Shown: positions 52,444 to 61,903, numbered from the stretch's first letter. The stretch: DNA of 64,000 nucleotides from Tardiphaga sp. 709 (GCF_032401055.1 NZ_CP135529.1:5268501-5332500); one strand, 5' to 3'. Program-made: numbers and translations. The notes: generated by a model not told the origin, from the letters alone.

Positions 52444-53214
52444 GTGACTGACGTGATCCACATCGATGTTCCCGCGCTATCGACTCCCACAGTGGCGCTC
52501 GTCACAGGCGGCAGCAGCGGGATCGGCAAGGCGACAGCGGCACGCCTCGCGGCCAGCGGATCGGCTGTCGTGGTCGGCTACAAGAGCCGCAAGGAACTGG
52601 CAGAAGATGTCGTAAGCGGGCTGCAGGGCACCGGGCATCTCGCTATGTGCATCGCGATCGACGATCCATCCTCCATCGCCGAAGCGGCGGCGCGGGTTGC
52701 GAAGGCGTATGGCCGGCTCGATGTGCTGGTCAATTGTGGAGGCGCCACGACGCCAGTACCCGCCCAAGATCTTGACGCACTGACCGACGAGATCTTCGAC
52801 CGGACCGTGACCGTCAACCTGCGGGGGCCTTTCGCCATGGTGCGCGCTTTCCGTCCGTTGCTGGAACGCGGCAGCGGCGCTGCCATTGTGAACATTTCGT
52901 CCATTGCCGCCCGCACCGGGCTGGGAAGCAGCCTCGCTTATCTCTCCGCCAAGGCGGGCGTCGACGCGTTGACGATCGCGCTCGCGAAAGTGCTCGCACC
53001 CAAAATCCGGGTGTTTTCCATTTCGCCGGCCGGCGTGGATACGGATTTCGTCGCCGGCCGGACGCGGGAACAGTTGCAGCGGGTCGCCGAAAAACTCCCG
53101 CTTGCCCGCATCACGACGCCCGATGATGTCGCAAGAGCGGTGATGGCCTGCATCGTCAGCCTGACGAGCTCGACGGGGATCGTCGTGCCCGTGGACGAGG
53201 GCAGGCACCTCTAA
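52444..53214 (+). CDS. SDR-family oxidoreductase
   Basis: About 256 residues from GTG 52444, which has GGGAG 7 bases upstream; the longer frame from 52408 lacks one. Cofactor loop TGGSSGIGKATAARLA, NCGGATTP, NISSIAARTGLGSSLAYLSAKAGVDALT with the Tyr-x-x-x-Lys pair, SPAGVDTDF. It ends with IVSLTSSTGIVVPVDEGRHL rather than the usual DGG. Substrate unknown; sits between the Bug receptor and the aldehyde dehydrogenase. Confidence 0.88.
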   Translation: MTDVIHIDVPALSTPTVALVTGGSSGIGKATAARLAASGSAVVVGYKSRKELAEDVVSGLQGTGHLAMCIAIDDPSSIAEAAARVAKAYGRLDVLVNCGGATTPVPAQDLDALTDEIFDRTVTVNLRGPFAMVRAFRPLLERGSGAAIVNISSIAARTGLGSSLAYLSAKAGVDALTIALAKVLAPKIRVFSISPAGVDTDFVAGRTREQLQRVAEKLPLARITTPDDVARAVMACIVSLTSSTGIVVPVDEGRHL

Positions 53215-53296
53215 AGCACTCGGCGGCGGGAGTTGCGGCGAGATAGCGACGGCGGGGCCGCGAGCTCCAAACACAATTGCTATGTAGGCGCTACGG

Positions 53297-54721
53297 ATGG
53301 AGAAGATGGACAAGCTGAAGTTCTATATCGACGGCGCCTGGGTGGATCCCGTCACACCGTCAACTCTTGAAGTTTTCAATCCTGCGACGGAGGAGGCCTT
53401 CGCGCGGATCAGCCTGGGCTCCTGCCAGGATGTGGACCGGGCCGCGCAAGCGGCCCGCCGTGCCTTCGCGACATACTCCGACGTGAGCGTGAAAGACCGC
53501 CTCGTCTATCTTCAGAAGATCATTGAGGGCTTCAGGGCACGTCTGCCGGAACTGGCGCGGATGATGACGTTGGAAATGGGATCGCCGATCACCTTTGCGA
53601 CAGAACGCCAAGCGACCGTTGCGCTGTTTCATTTCGAGGAAGCTGCGCGCGTGCTTGCGGACTACAGGTTTGAAGAACCGATGGGAGGCGGGGTCGTTCG
53701 CCGTGAGCCGATCGGCGTCTGCGGCCTGATCACGCCGTGGAACTGGCCGTTGAACCAGGTGGCTTCGAAGGTCGCGCCAGCACTGGCCGCCGGCTGCACG
53801 GTCATTCTCAAGCCGAGTGAGATCGCACCGTTGAGCTCCATGCTGTTCGCCGAGATCGTGCACGACGCCGGCATTCCAGCAGGTGTGTTCAATGTGGTGA
53901 ACGGCGATGGTCCGACGGTGGGCGAGGCAATCGCCGGCCATCCCGAGATCGACATGGTGTCATTCACCGGATCGACGACGGCCGGTGTTCGGGTGGCGAA
54001 GCTGGCGGCGGATACGGTCAAGCGTGTCGCGCAGGAACTGGGCGGAAAGTCCGCCAATATCATCCTTCCGGATGCCGATCTGAAAGCTGCCGTGATACAG
54101 GGCGTTCACGCCTGCTACACAAATGCTGGCCAGAACTGCCAGTCGCCCACGCGCATGCTGATTCCGCGCGCACAGCGCGACGCAACCTTCGCCGCGGCAA
54201 GTGAAGCCGTCGGCAGCATCCGCCTCGGCGATCCGCTCGATCCGGCGTCCACCATGGGGCCTTTGGTGAGCCAGTCACAATTCCAGAAAGTGCAAGACCT
54301 GATCCAGTCCGGCATCGACGAGGGCGCGACCCTGGTAGCGGGCGGAACGGGTCGGCCGGCGGGGCTCAATCGCGGATACTACGTTCGCCCTACCGTGTTC
54401 GGCGACGTGACGTCGCAAATGAGAATTGCGCGCGAGGAGGTGTTCGGTCCTGTGCTGTCCATCATGAGCTATGATAGCGAGGACGAGGCCATCGAGATTG
54501 CCAATGATACGCCGTTCGGACTGGCGGGCTTCGTGCAATCGCGTGATCGCAACCGAGCGCGCACCGTCGCCAATCGCATCCGCGCGGGACGTGTTTACCT
54601 CAACGGCGCTGCATTCGACCGCAGCCTTCCGTTCGGAGGATACAAGCAGTCCGGCAATGGGCGCGAGTTCGGGGTTTTCGGCTTCGAAGAATATCTGGAG
54701 GTCAAAGCGATCATTGGGTAG
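53297..54721 (+). CDS. NAD(P)-dependent aldehyde dehydrogenase
   Basis: A 474-residue ALDH: TPWNWPLNQ at 147-155, FTGSTTAGVRVA near 223-234, general base Glu247 in QELGGKSANI and catalytic Cys281 in TNAGQNCQSPTRM. The ending GGYKQSGNGREFGVFGFEEYLEVKAI is typical. Two in-frame ATGs (53297, 53306) could start it. It could oxidise the aldehyde set free by the HpaI-type aldolase at 42326; that link is inference. Confidence 0.92.
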   Translation: MEKMDKLKFYIDGAWVDPVTPSTLEVFNPATEEAFARISLGSCQDVDRAAQAARRAFATYSDVSVKDRLVYLQKIIEGFRARLPELARMMTLEMGSPITFATERQATVALFHFEEAARVLADYRFEEPMGGGVVRREPIGVCGLITPWNWPLNQVASKVAPALAAGCTVILKPSEIAPLSSMLFAEIVHDAGIPAGVFNVVNGDGPTVGEAIAGHPEIDMVSFTGSTTAGVRVAKLAADTVKRVAQELGGKSANIILPDADLKAAVIQGVHACYTNAGQNCQSPTRMLIPRAQRDATFAAASEAVGSIRLGDPLDPASTMGPLVSQSQFQKVQDLIQSGIDEGATLVAGGTGRPAGLNRGYYVRPTVFGDVTSQMRIAREEVFGPVLSIMSYDSEDEAIEIANDTPFGLAGFVQSRDRNRARTVANRIRAGRVYLNGAAFDRSLPFGGYKQSGNGREFGVFGFEEYLEVKAIIG

Positions 54722-55225
54722 CGAATCCGGCTTCGCCCCAAAACACGATAGCGGTTCGCCGCAAGTAGTCCGCCACGAGGCTGTCGTAGCTCTCGCGGCG
54801 CCGCGGTCGCGCGCTTCCTCCAAGTTGGCGCGCGGCCGCACATTTCTTCCCGCGGGGAAATTTGGGCTTCGACTTGAGCCCGTGCCCCGCAAATTGGCCG
54901 GGTCAGGTCATACGGCCTAAAGGACTAGAGGTGACCTGAGGGCGGCTCTCGGCGCAAAGCGGAGGCTGGGACATTGCGCGCCGGCATCGCTAGCGATGGA
55001 GACTCCAGCAAGGCCTTGGTGTGAGCTTTAACCCATAAGCGAACAGCTTGAGCCTCGCGGCGAACATTCCTGGTTTTTCGGAGCCTGCGATAGGAACGCA
55101 AAAGGTCATAGCGGAGAATCGATGACGTCTCGCCATGTTCAGAGCGCGGACGCGGTTGCTCTACGCTGCCGATACTGTTGTGAAGAAAACTCTCGAACTT
55201 ATGGAGCGCATCAAAGCTGGTAATA
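54722..55225. other. Intergenic region without recognised gene
   Basis: About 500 bases between convergent aldehyde dehydrogenase and AraC genes. A minus-strand frame (54925-55338) overlaps the AraC gene and has no family signature. No terminator or RNA gene stands out. Confidence 0.4.
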
Positions 55226-56200
55226 TCATGCAACGGCGAGTGATCGCGTAGTGCGACGAGCGCCGAGCGTCTTCGACGGATGCTCTCCGAAAAGCGTGTG
55301 GTAGTAATAGGCGAAACGCCCCAATTCGATGAATCCATGTTCGATTGCGACTTTGGCCACTGTGGTTTGCGTCGGATCGCGTTCGCGCAGGATGGAATGA
55401 ATGTTGCACAAGCGCTTGTGGCGCAGGAACGTCACCGGTCCCATACCCAGAACCTCGTCAAATGCTCGATGAAGGCTTCGACGAGATACGGCGAACTCGG
55501 TGCAAATCTCCGAGATATGGACTGGCCTCGTGCCCGCCGTATCGATGTAATGTTCGACGTTCCGGACCAGCGCGGTGGCGGATGTGTGTAGCCTCGCGGT
55601 GTCCGACGGCAGTGAATGCAGGACAGTTGCCATCATGGCATCCGTGATTGACCGTCTCCAGAAATCGGCCGACTGATCAGGAAAGTCGCCAGTCGAATCC
55701 GCGAGGCGCGAAGCGATCTTGCGCAATCTATAAATCGCAATTGCGCCGATGCGTGGATCGGCCGTGTAGTGGTTCTTTACACTCCATGTCGCGGGATCGG
55801 CCAAATCTGTTGCGCCGCCGAAGATGCTGGCGACGTCCGTCAAATCCAGACGAATGGCGGCGTAAGAGGAGGCGCCAAAAAACCTGCCGTCATGGTCGAT
55901 GCTCGGCGGAATAACCAGAACGTCGCCGGGCTGCATGTCGTACGACCAGTGCGTTACACGATTGCTGGATCCCAGCAGCATTCCGATGATGAGCTTTTGC
56001 TCATTCGACGTTCGCTGCGTTCGAATTCCGGCTGAGAATGATCCAATGCTGAGAGAGAAATCCCCAATTCCGACGTGGGTCAGAGAACCACGTAGCTTGC
56101 CCCGCTCAAGTTGCATCACGTCCACGTGGGAGCCGTGAACTGCTTCGCGAAAACCCTCGAAGTCATTCACGCGGGCGGTTGTCACCGAAAGCTCACTCAT
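55226..56200 (-). CDS. AraC-family transcriptional regulator
   Basis: About 324 residues from ATG 56200 (longest frame starts at 56245). N-terminal sensing domain (about 1-200) with MQPGDVLVIPPSIDHDGRFFG in the cupin-like region. C-terminal double helix-turn-helix: SEICTEFAVSRRSLHRAFDEVLGMGPVTFLRHKRL and VAKVAIEHGFIELGRFAYYYHTLFGEHPSKTLG, the canonical AraC second motif. It resembles OruR/TrpB-type regulators with an N-terminal AraC-binding-like fold. 52 bases downstream of the outer-membrane protein gene on the same strand, which it may control. Confidence 0.9.
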   Translation of the reverse strand: MSELSVTTARVNDFEGFREAVHGSHVDVMQLERGKLRGSLTHVGIGDFSLSIGSFSAGIRTQRTSNEQKLIIGMLLGSSNRVTHWSYDMQPGDVLVIPPSIDHDGRFFGASSYAAIRLDLTDVASIFGGATDLADPATWSVKNHYTADPRIGAIAIYRLRKIASRLADSTGDFPDQSADFWRRSITDAMMATVLHSLPSDTARLHTSATALVRNVEHYIDTAGTRPVHISEICTEFAVSRRSLHRAFDEVLGMGPVTFLRHKRLCNIHSILRERDPTQTTVAKVAIEHGFIELGRFAYYYHTLFGEHPSKTLGARRTTRSLAVA

Positions 56201-56252
56201 CGTGTCGTCCCTTTCAATAGGACAGCAACAGGGTGAAGCACCCAAGACCCGC

Positions 56253-57266
56253 CTAGAACTTGGCCTTGATCGCTGATGACATCGGCTTCACCGAGGAATC
56301 GGCGGCCAGGGGCAGCGAGACGGTGAAAAAACCCGATGTGCCCTCCATGCGATTTTGCGCATCAAACTCACGATAGACTTTGATGCGCGTAGAAATCGGC
56401 AACTTCCCAACTTCAAATGTATATCCGACAGTTCCGCCGAGCGCGATGACACGGCCCTCGAACGATCCAAGTCTCGCGCCGCTGCCGCTGTCACCGGTGA
56501 ATTGCTGATAGTAATAGCCTACGAGGCCGACAGTGAATTCCTTGGTGATGTACTTCGAGGCGGCCCATTCCAGATGGAACTCGTCGCCGGTCTTGTAGTC
56601 CGTCGCCCGGTTGGTTTGATTGAACGTGGCGCCCATCGCCATGGATAAATCAACACCGATTGTCGGGTCGAGCCATGTCAGCGCGCCGTAGATATCTACC
56701 CCGGGCCTATTCAGCGACGCATTGGACAACTGGCCCACAACGTAGCTTCCGGAAGGGATGATTCCGCTCACGCCAAGCTGCCAGTGGAAATTTCCCGAAT
56801 GCCATCCGACAAAAGAGCTTACGAGGAAGTCGCTGACATTAAGCTCTGAGTCACTAACGTTCGCGCCGATCGGCCCCAGGCGCGGTGAATTCACCAGCAG
56901 GCCCGCGTTCACCCGCGGTTCGCCAAATGTCGGCACGGTGGCGGAGAAAGCCAGATCGCCGCCGAATATTTTCGCGGGCGTCACCCAGATCGTGGTTGGA
57001 AGATTCATCCAGGTCGTGGCGCTAACGTTCGCAACCAGCAAGCCTCCGAACGGGAGCGTTCGCCCACCGCCGATCTTGCCGTCATAAAAATACGTGTCGT
57101 CCTGGAAGTATAATCCCGGGGGCGGTGTAAAGCCGGCCATCGGGCCGCGAGCACCGAGCAGATAGACACCGACCGCGCCTTCTGCCGCTTTTGCATTCTC
57201 GGCGGCAGCAGCAACAAGCAGCATCGTACCGAAGCCAAAAATCATACGAGAACTATATCGCATCAT
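56253..57266 (-). CDS. Phenol MetA/SphA-type outer-membrane channel
   Basis: About 337 residues from Met 57266 with signal peptide (FGFGTMLLVAAAAENAKAAEG). The beta-rich body has GVYLLGARGPMAGFTPPPGLYFQDDTYFYDGK at its start and LDPTIGVDLSMAMGATFNQTNRATDYKTGDEFHLEWAASKYIT, the hallmark of the COG4313/PF13557 family, and ends in Phe after SSAIKAKF. Family members (MetA, SphA) are linked to uptake of phenolic or hydrophobic compounds. Paired with an AraC regulator, as often seen. Confidence 0.85.
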   Translation of the reverse strand: MMRYSSRMIFGFGTMLLVAAAAENAKAAEGAVGVYLLGARGPMAGFTPPPGLYFQDDTYFYDGKIGGGRTLPFGGLLVANVSATTWMNLPTTIWVTPAKIFGGDLAFSATVPTFGEPRVNAGLLVNSPRLGPIGANVSDSELNVSDFLVSSFVGWHSGNFHWQLGVSGIIPSGSYVVGQLSNASLNRPGVDIYGALTWLDPTIGVDLSMAMGATFNQTNRATDYKTGDEFHLEWAASKYITKEFTVGLVGYYYQQFTGDSGSGARLGSFEGRVIALGGTVGYTFEVGKLPISTRIKVYREFDAQNRMEGTSGFFTVSLPLAADSSVKPMSSAIKAKF

Positions 57267-57580
57267 ACCTCCGCCCAAAGGAATCTGCGTGCGACCGCGC
57301 ATATGGCCGATTGCAATCTAAACGGAATTTCTGTGGAACAACAACCTCCAAAGTCTGGCGTGAAAACTCGTGCTGACTTTTAGCAAAATTGCGAGCCGTG
57401 ACGAGTGTCCCCTTAATCCTTGACGGCACGATCGAGAACTTTGGCACAAACTGCACATCCCAATTTCAGATCCTGCGCATAGTGTGCTCCTCGCTGGCCA
57501 TCAAGTGAGCAGCGTTGACGCGGACAGGGTTTGTTTTTTGCTAAAATTTCTTTGCGTTGAAACAAGAAGGGACAGACACC
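57267..57580. other. Divergent intergenic region
   Basis: About 310 bases between the outer-membrane protein gene (minus) and the small secreted protein gene (plus). It should contain promoters for both directions; none could be fixed with confidence. Confidence 0.35.
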
Positions 57581-58016
57581 ATGACCTTCGACGATTCAAG
57601 GCTTCGCCGGAATGCTGCGATTTTCTTCGTGGCGGAACTCTTCGTCGTGGTTCAACTTGCGCCAGCGACCGCCGCCATGCCCGGTCATGGCGCATTGCAC
57701 AAACTACAAGTCAACGACACGTCAGTGGTTGTCCCGGTCGTGGTTGTGCACAGAGGCCGAGCCGTCGTCGGGCCGCGCGGCGGGTGCTGTTGTGCGCCGA
57801 TCAACGGTCGTTCGCCCGGCCGTTCGGACTGGTCGCTGGGTGCGCCCCGGGTGGTACAGGTGGCCGCCCGGCGGTGCGATCGCGGCAGGTGCTGCCATCG
57901 GTTTCGTGACAGCAGCGACGGCGGCCGCGTGGGCGGTGTCCCCGCCAGCACCCGGCTATTGTTGGTACTACACGGACCCAAGCCAGAGACAGGGATTCTG
58001 GGACGTTTGCCAATAG
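57581..58016 (+). pseudogene. Small secreted protein of bradyrhizobial type, frameshifted
   Basis: The N-terminus in one frame (MTFDDSRLRRNAAIFFVAEL then FVVVQLAPATAAMPGHG) is a signal peptide. The C-terminus in another frame (RPGWYRWPPGGAIAAGAAIG, then PPAPGYCWYYTDPSQRQGFW) is a hydrophobic glycine-rich helix plus the GYCWYYTDPS motif known from many small hypothetical proteins of bradyrhizobia. Reading crosses over by one extra base at about 57775-57795, where VVGPRGG passes to AVVRRSTVV. Intact length would be about 144 residues. Function unknown. Either a pseudogene or a sequencing slip. Confidence 0.65.
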
Positions 58017-58019
58017 TCG

Positions 58020-59027
58020 ATGGTTGATGGGAATGCCATGACGATGTTGCAAGCTAGCATCGAGCGAAGCGATCATTCAGCTGACGATCTGCGAATGGAC
58101 GGCATGATGTGGATTCCGGGCGGGACCTTCCGCATGGGATCGGATCATCATTATCCCGAGGAAGCACCAAGTCACCGCGTGACCGTTGATGGCTTCTGGA
58201 TCGACCAAACGCCTGTCACCAACCGGCAGTTCAAGCTGTTCATCAAAGCCACGGGGCATGTGACGCTCGCCGAGGTTCCGCCAGATCCGAAGGACTATCC
58301 CGGCGCACTGCCTCACATGCTCTATGCGGGTTCGCTGGTGTTCACCCCGCCGCGTCAGCCGGTCGATCTGCGCAATTGGGCCGAGTGGTGGTCCTTCATG
58401 AAAGGCGCCGACTGGCGCCATCCTTACGGACCCAAGACCAATATCAACGTGCACGACAATCATCCTGTCGTGCACGTTTCGTATTCGGATGCGCTCGCTT
58501 ACGCAACATGGGCCGGCAAGGAGTTGCCGACCGAAGCAGAATGGGAGTTTGCCGCGCGCGGCGGCCTCGATGGCGCGGAGTTCGCATGGGGCGACGAGTT
58601 CACGCCGGGCGGTGCGCATATGGCCAATACCTGGCAGGGCGAATTCCCGCGGGAGAATCTTGGTCAGGATGGCTTTGAGCGCACGTCGCCTGTGACGGCT
58701 TTTCCGCCGAACGGGTATGGCGTTCACGACATGATCGGCAACGTCTGGGAATGGACTAGCGATTGGTACTCACCGAAACACGAAGCCGACGCGCCGAAGG
58801 CGTGCTGCATTCCTGAAAATCCGCGCGGCGGCCGCGAAGATCAAAGTTACGACACCTGCCAGCCGACCATCAGAATTCCACGCAAGGTGCTCAAAGGCGG
58901 ATCGCACCTCTGCGCGCCAAATTATTGTCGCCGCTATCGGCCGGCCGCGCGCCACGCCGAACCGATCGACACGTCGACCAGCCATGTCGGATTCCGCTGT
59001 GTGACAAGGAAACTCGCTACGCAATGA
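58020..59027 (+). CDS. Formylglycine-generating enzyme (sulfatase-activating)
   Basis: Converts the sulfatase active-site Cys to formylglycine in the cytoplasm. The 335-residue protein has the FGE fold: MMWIPGGTFRMGSDHHYPEEAPSHRVTVDGFWID at the N-terminus, LPTEAEWEFAARGG near 169-182, NVWEWTSDWY, and KGGSHLCAPNYCRRYRPAARH with the copper-binding catalytic pair Cys298/Cys303, ending in GFRCV. Both cysteines are present, separating it from EgtB-like and other FGE-sulfatase-domain proteins. ATGs at 58038 and 58044 are alternative starts. The sulfatase gene follows after 33 bases, an obvious enzyme-substrate pair. Confidence 0.93.
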   Translation: MVDGNAMTMLQASIERSDHSADDLRMDGMMWIPGGTFRMGSDHHYPEEAPSHRVTVDGFWIDQTPVTNRQFKLFIKATGHVTLAEVPPDPKDYPGALPHMLYAGSLVFTPPRQPVDLRNWAEWWSFMKGADWRHPYGPKTNINVHDNHPVVHVSYSDALAYATWAGKELPTEAEWEFAARGGLDGAEFAWGDEFTPGGAHMANTWQGEFPRENLGQDGFERTSPVTAFPPNGYGVHDMIGNVWEWTSDWYSPKHEADAPKACCIPENPRGGREDQSYDTCQPTIRIPRKVLKGGSHLCAPNYCRRYRPAARHAEPIDTSTSHVGFRCVTRKLATQ

Positions 59028-59060
59028 CCTTCAACTTCTTTGGGAAGAACGGAGAGTGCA

Positions 59061-60767
59061 ATGACGAGCAGTGCGAAAGACCAGGACAAAGCCGAAGCGC
59101 CATCGAACGAAGCCGACAATCGCGCTCTCAGCCGCCGGAATATTTTGCTGGGCTCATCGGCGCTGGTGGCCATGGCGGCGATGACGACGGCCGCAGAGGC
59201 CCAGACGCAAAAGGCTGCGCCGACACCAGGACCGGCGCCAGCACCCGCCACGCCGTCCGGACGCAAGCCGAACATCCTCGTCATCTTCGGTGACGACGTA
59301 GGCCAGACCAACATCAGTGCTTATTCGTTCGGAGTGGTGGGCTACAAGACGCCGAATATCGATCGCCTTGCCAGGGAAGGCATGATGTTCACCGATTACT
59401 ATGCGGAGAACAGCTGCACGGCGGGCCGGTCGACCTTCATCACGGGGCAATCCTGCCTCCGTACCGGCCTCTCCAAGGTCGGCGCACCCGGTGCTCCTGT
59501 TGGCCTCCAGAAGGGGGATATCACGATTGCCCAGGCGCTCAAGCCGCTGGGTTATGCGACGGGACAATTTGGCAAGAATCACCTCGGCGACCGCGATGAA
59601 TACCTCCCGACCAATCACGGTTTCGATGAGTTCTTCGGCAACTTGTATCATCTCAATGCCGAGGAGGAGCCGGAGCAACCTTATTGGCCAAAAGACGATC
59701 CGGCTTTCCTCAAGGCATATCATCCACGCGGCGTGATCCGCAGCTATGCCGATGGCAAGATCGAGGATACAGGGCCGCTGACCCGGAAGCGGATGGAAAC
59801 GATCGACGACGAGACGTCGGATGCCGCAGTCGATTTCATGACGCGACAAGTGAAGGCCAACAAGCCGTTCTTCACCTGGATGAATGCAACACGAATGCAT
59901 GCCTTCACACATGTGCGCGATTCGATGCGTGGACAGAGCGGAATGGTCGGGAATGAGTACGCTGACGGCATGGTCGAACATGACGGCGATGTCGGAAAAC
60001 TCCTGAAGGCCATCGACGATCTCGGCATCGCCGACAATACCATCGTCATCTACACGACCGATAATGGCCCTAATCAATGGTCGTGGCCCGATGCTGCTAC
60101 GACGCCGTTTCGCAGCGAAAAAGATACCAACTGGGAAGGTGCGTTCCGCGTCCCGGCGATGGTTCGCTGGCCTGGGAAAATCAAGGCCGGTGAGATTTCC
60201 ACCGGGATAGTCTCCGGTCTGGATTGGTTCCCGACACTGCTCGCGGCCGCCGGCGACACCGACGTCAAGGACCGGCTGCTCAAGGGATGGCAGCCGGCTG
60301 GCAATCCCACCACCTTCAAGAACTACCTCGATGGCTTCAACCAGCTCGATTACCTGACAGGGAAATCGCCCAAGAGCGCGCGTAACGAGTTTTATTACTT
60401 CAACGACGACGGCGACCTCGTCGCGATGCGTTATGACGATTGGAAGGTGGTTTTTTCCGAGCAGCGTATGCCGGGCGGCTTCGTGGTCTGGGCGAATCCC
60501 TTCACGACCTTGCGGGTGCCGAAGCTCTACAATCTTCGGATGGATCCTTATGAGCGCGCGGACGTGGTATCGGATCAATACTATGACTGGCTCACGAAGA
60601 ACGATTACCTCATGGTCAAGGGGCAATTGAAGGCCGCGGCCTTCCTGCAGACATTCGCGGAATATCCGCCCAGTCAGCGTCCCGCGAGCTTTAATGTCGA
60701 GGGCGCGCGCAAGGAGGTCAACAAGGCGATCGACCAGTCGTTCAGGGCCCGCGGCCTCGAGAAGTAG
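59061..60767 (+). CDS. Tat-type arylsulfatase with CTAGR active-site motif
   Basis: A 568-residue sulfatase. The N-terminus has SRRNILLGSSALVAMAAMTTAAEA (given here only as a twin-arginine signal at residues 24-47), then a Pro/Ala linker. Sulfatase core: NILVIFGDDVG with the metal-binding Asp pair at 78-79, active-site C119-T-A-G-R, GHFGKNH-type GQFGKNHLGD, and YTTDNGPN near 335. Ala replaces the usual Pro in C-x-P-x-R, a variant seen in other FGE-dependent sulfatases. Export by Tat fits modification by the cytoplasmic FGE before transport. ATG 59061 has GGAGAG upstream. Substrate unknown, probably an aryl or sugar sulfate ester. Confidence 0.92.
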   Translation: MTSSAKDQDKAEAPSNEADNRALSRRNILLGSSALVAMAAMTTAAEAQTQKAAPTPGPAPAPATPSGRKPNILVIFGDDVGQTNISAYSFGVVGYKTPNIDRLAREGMMFTDYYAENSCTAGRSTFITGQSCLRTGLSKVGAPGAPVGLQKGDITIAQALKPLGYATGQFGKNHLGDRDEYLPTNHGFDEFFGNLYHLNAEEEPEQPYWPKDDPAFLKAYHPRGVIRSYADGKIEDTGPLTRKRMETIDDETSDAAVDFMTRQVKANKPFFTWMNATRMHAFTHVRDSMRGQSGMVGNEYADGMVEHDGDVGKLLKAIDDLGIADNTIVIYTTDNGPNQWSWPDAATTPFRSEKDTNWEGAFRVPAMVRWPGKIKAGEISTGIVSGLDWFPTLLAAAGDTDVKDRLLKGWQPAGNPTTFKNYLDGFNQLDYLTGKSPKSARNEFYYFNDDGDLVAMRYDDWKVVFSEQRMPGGFVVWANPFTTLRVPKLYNLRMDPYERADVVSDQYYDWLTKNDYLMVKGQLKAAAFLQTFAEYPPSQRPASFNVEGARKEVNKAIDQSFRARGLEK

Positions 60768-60780
60768 ATGCGGAGACAGA

Positions 60781-60820
60781 GGGGGCGTGCTGGCATCGTG
60801 CCAGCCGGCCCCTCACTTTT
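60781..60820. terminator. Rho-independent terminator after the sulfatase gene
   Basis: GCTGGCA-TCG-TGCCAGC (60789-60805), extended by outer GGGG/CCCC pairing (60781-60784 with 60809-60812), followed by TTTT at 60817-60820. It begins 14 bases after the sulfatase stop and ends 30 bases before the next start. Confidence 0.65.
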
Positions 60821-60849
60821 CGAGGCTTTCGATCGAGTGAGGTCTATCG

Positions 60850-61872
60850 ATGACCGGAAAAATTGATCGTTTCTTCCGTCGCTGCATTCTGGCTTCGCTT
60901 GTCGCCAGTTCGCTTTGCGCGTTCCTGAGCCAGCACGCTCTTGCACAAGGCGATCCGCTGCCTTCATGGAACGACGGCGCGGTCAAGAAATCCATTATGG
61001 ATTTCGTCGCAAAAGTTATCACGCAGGGCGGTGCAGATTTTGTGTCACCCGCCGAACGCATCGCTGTGTTCGACAATGATGGCACCCTGTGGTGCGAGCA
61101 ACCGATCTATTTCCAGGCCGCCTTTGCGCTTGACCGCGTCAAGGCCATGGCGGCGCAGCATCCCGAGTGGAAGCAGCAGCAGCCGTTCAGGGCGTTTCTC
61201 TCCGGCGACAGAAAGGCGCTGGCGGAGCAGGGCGAGAAGGGCCTGCTGACGCTGGCAGCCACAGCGCATAGCGGGATGACCACGGATGAATTTGCAAAAT
61301 CCGTGTCCGATTGGCTGGCAACGGCAAAACATCCACGCTTCAACCGCCCGTATAACGAGCTCATCTATCAGCCGATGGTCGAGCTGCTGGCCTATCTTCG
61401 CGCCAATGGCTTCAAGACATTCATCGTGTCCGGCGGCGGCGTCGAGTTCATGCGGGTGTGGGCCGAAAAGGCCTATGGCGTTCCGCCCGAGCAGGTGGTC
61501 GGCTCAAGCGGTGTCACGAAATATCAGCTCGACGCCGCGGGCAGGCCATCGCTGCTGAAGACGGCGAAGGTGCAGTTCATCGACGATGGGCCGGGGAAAC
61601 CTGCCGGGATCAACATGATCATCGGCCGCCGTCCGATCCTCGCCTTCGGAAATTCCGATGGCGACCATCAGATGCTGCAATGGACCATGGCGGGAGGTGG
61701 CCCCCGCTTTGCCGGCATCGTGCACCACACCGATGCGGCACGCGAATATGCCTATGACCGGCCGTCGAAGATCGGACAGCTCGACAAGGCGTGGGACGAG
61801 GCGAAGGCAAATGGCTGGACCGTCGTGGATATGAAGCAGGACTGGAAGAAGGTCTTTGCCTTCGAGCCGTGA
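60850..61872 (+). CDS. Secreted HAD-superfamily phosphatase
   Basis: A 340-residue protein with a signal peptide (ILASLVASSLCAFLSQHALAQ). HAD motif I FDNDGTLW (Asp75, Asp77), motif II IVSGGG near 197 and motif IV FGNSDGDHQM near 269 are all intact. It resembles the phosphoserine-phosphatase-like exported HAD proteins found beside sulfatase and DUF1254 genes. Probably periplasmic; substrate unknown. Confidence 0.87.
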   Translation: MTGKIDRFFRRCILASLVASSLCAFLSQHALAQGDPLPSWNDGAVKKSIMDFVAKVITQGGADFVSPAERIAVFDNDGTLWCEQPIYFQAAFALDRVKAMAAQHPEWKQQQPFRAFLSGDRKALAEQGEKGLLTLAATAHSGMTTDEFAKSVSDWLATAKHPRFNRPYNELIYQPMVELLAYLRANGFKTFIVSGGGVEFMRVWAEKAYGVPPEQVVGSSGVTKYQLDAAGRPSLLKTAKVQFIDDGPGKPAGINMIIGRRPILAFGNSDGDHQMLQWTMAGGGPRFAGIVHHTDAAREYAYDRPSKIGQLDKAWDEAKANGWTVVDMKQDWKKVFAFEP

Positions 61873-61903
61873 CGGTTTTTATAGGCATGGATGGGAGTGG
61901 GTC

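Noticed and set aside
54925-55338. A 137-codon minus-strand frame downstream of the AraC gene
   Set aside because: Overlaps the AraC coding sequence in another frame and has no recognisable features.
59154-60626. Long minus-strand frame of 490 codons
   Set aside because: Antisense to the sulfatase gene; no motif of its own.
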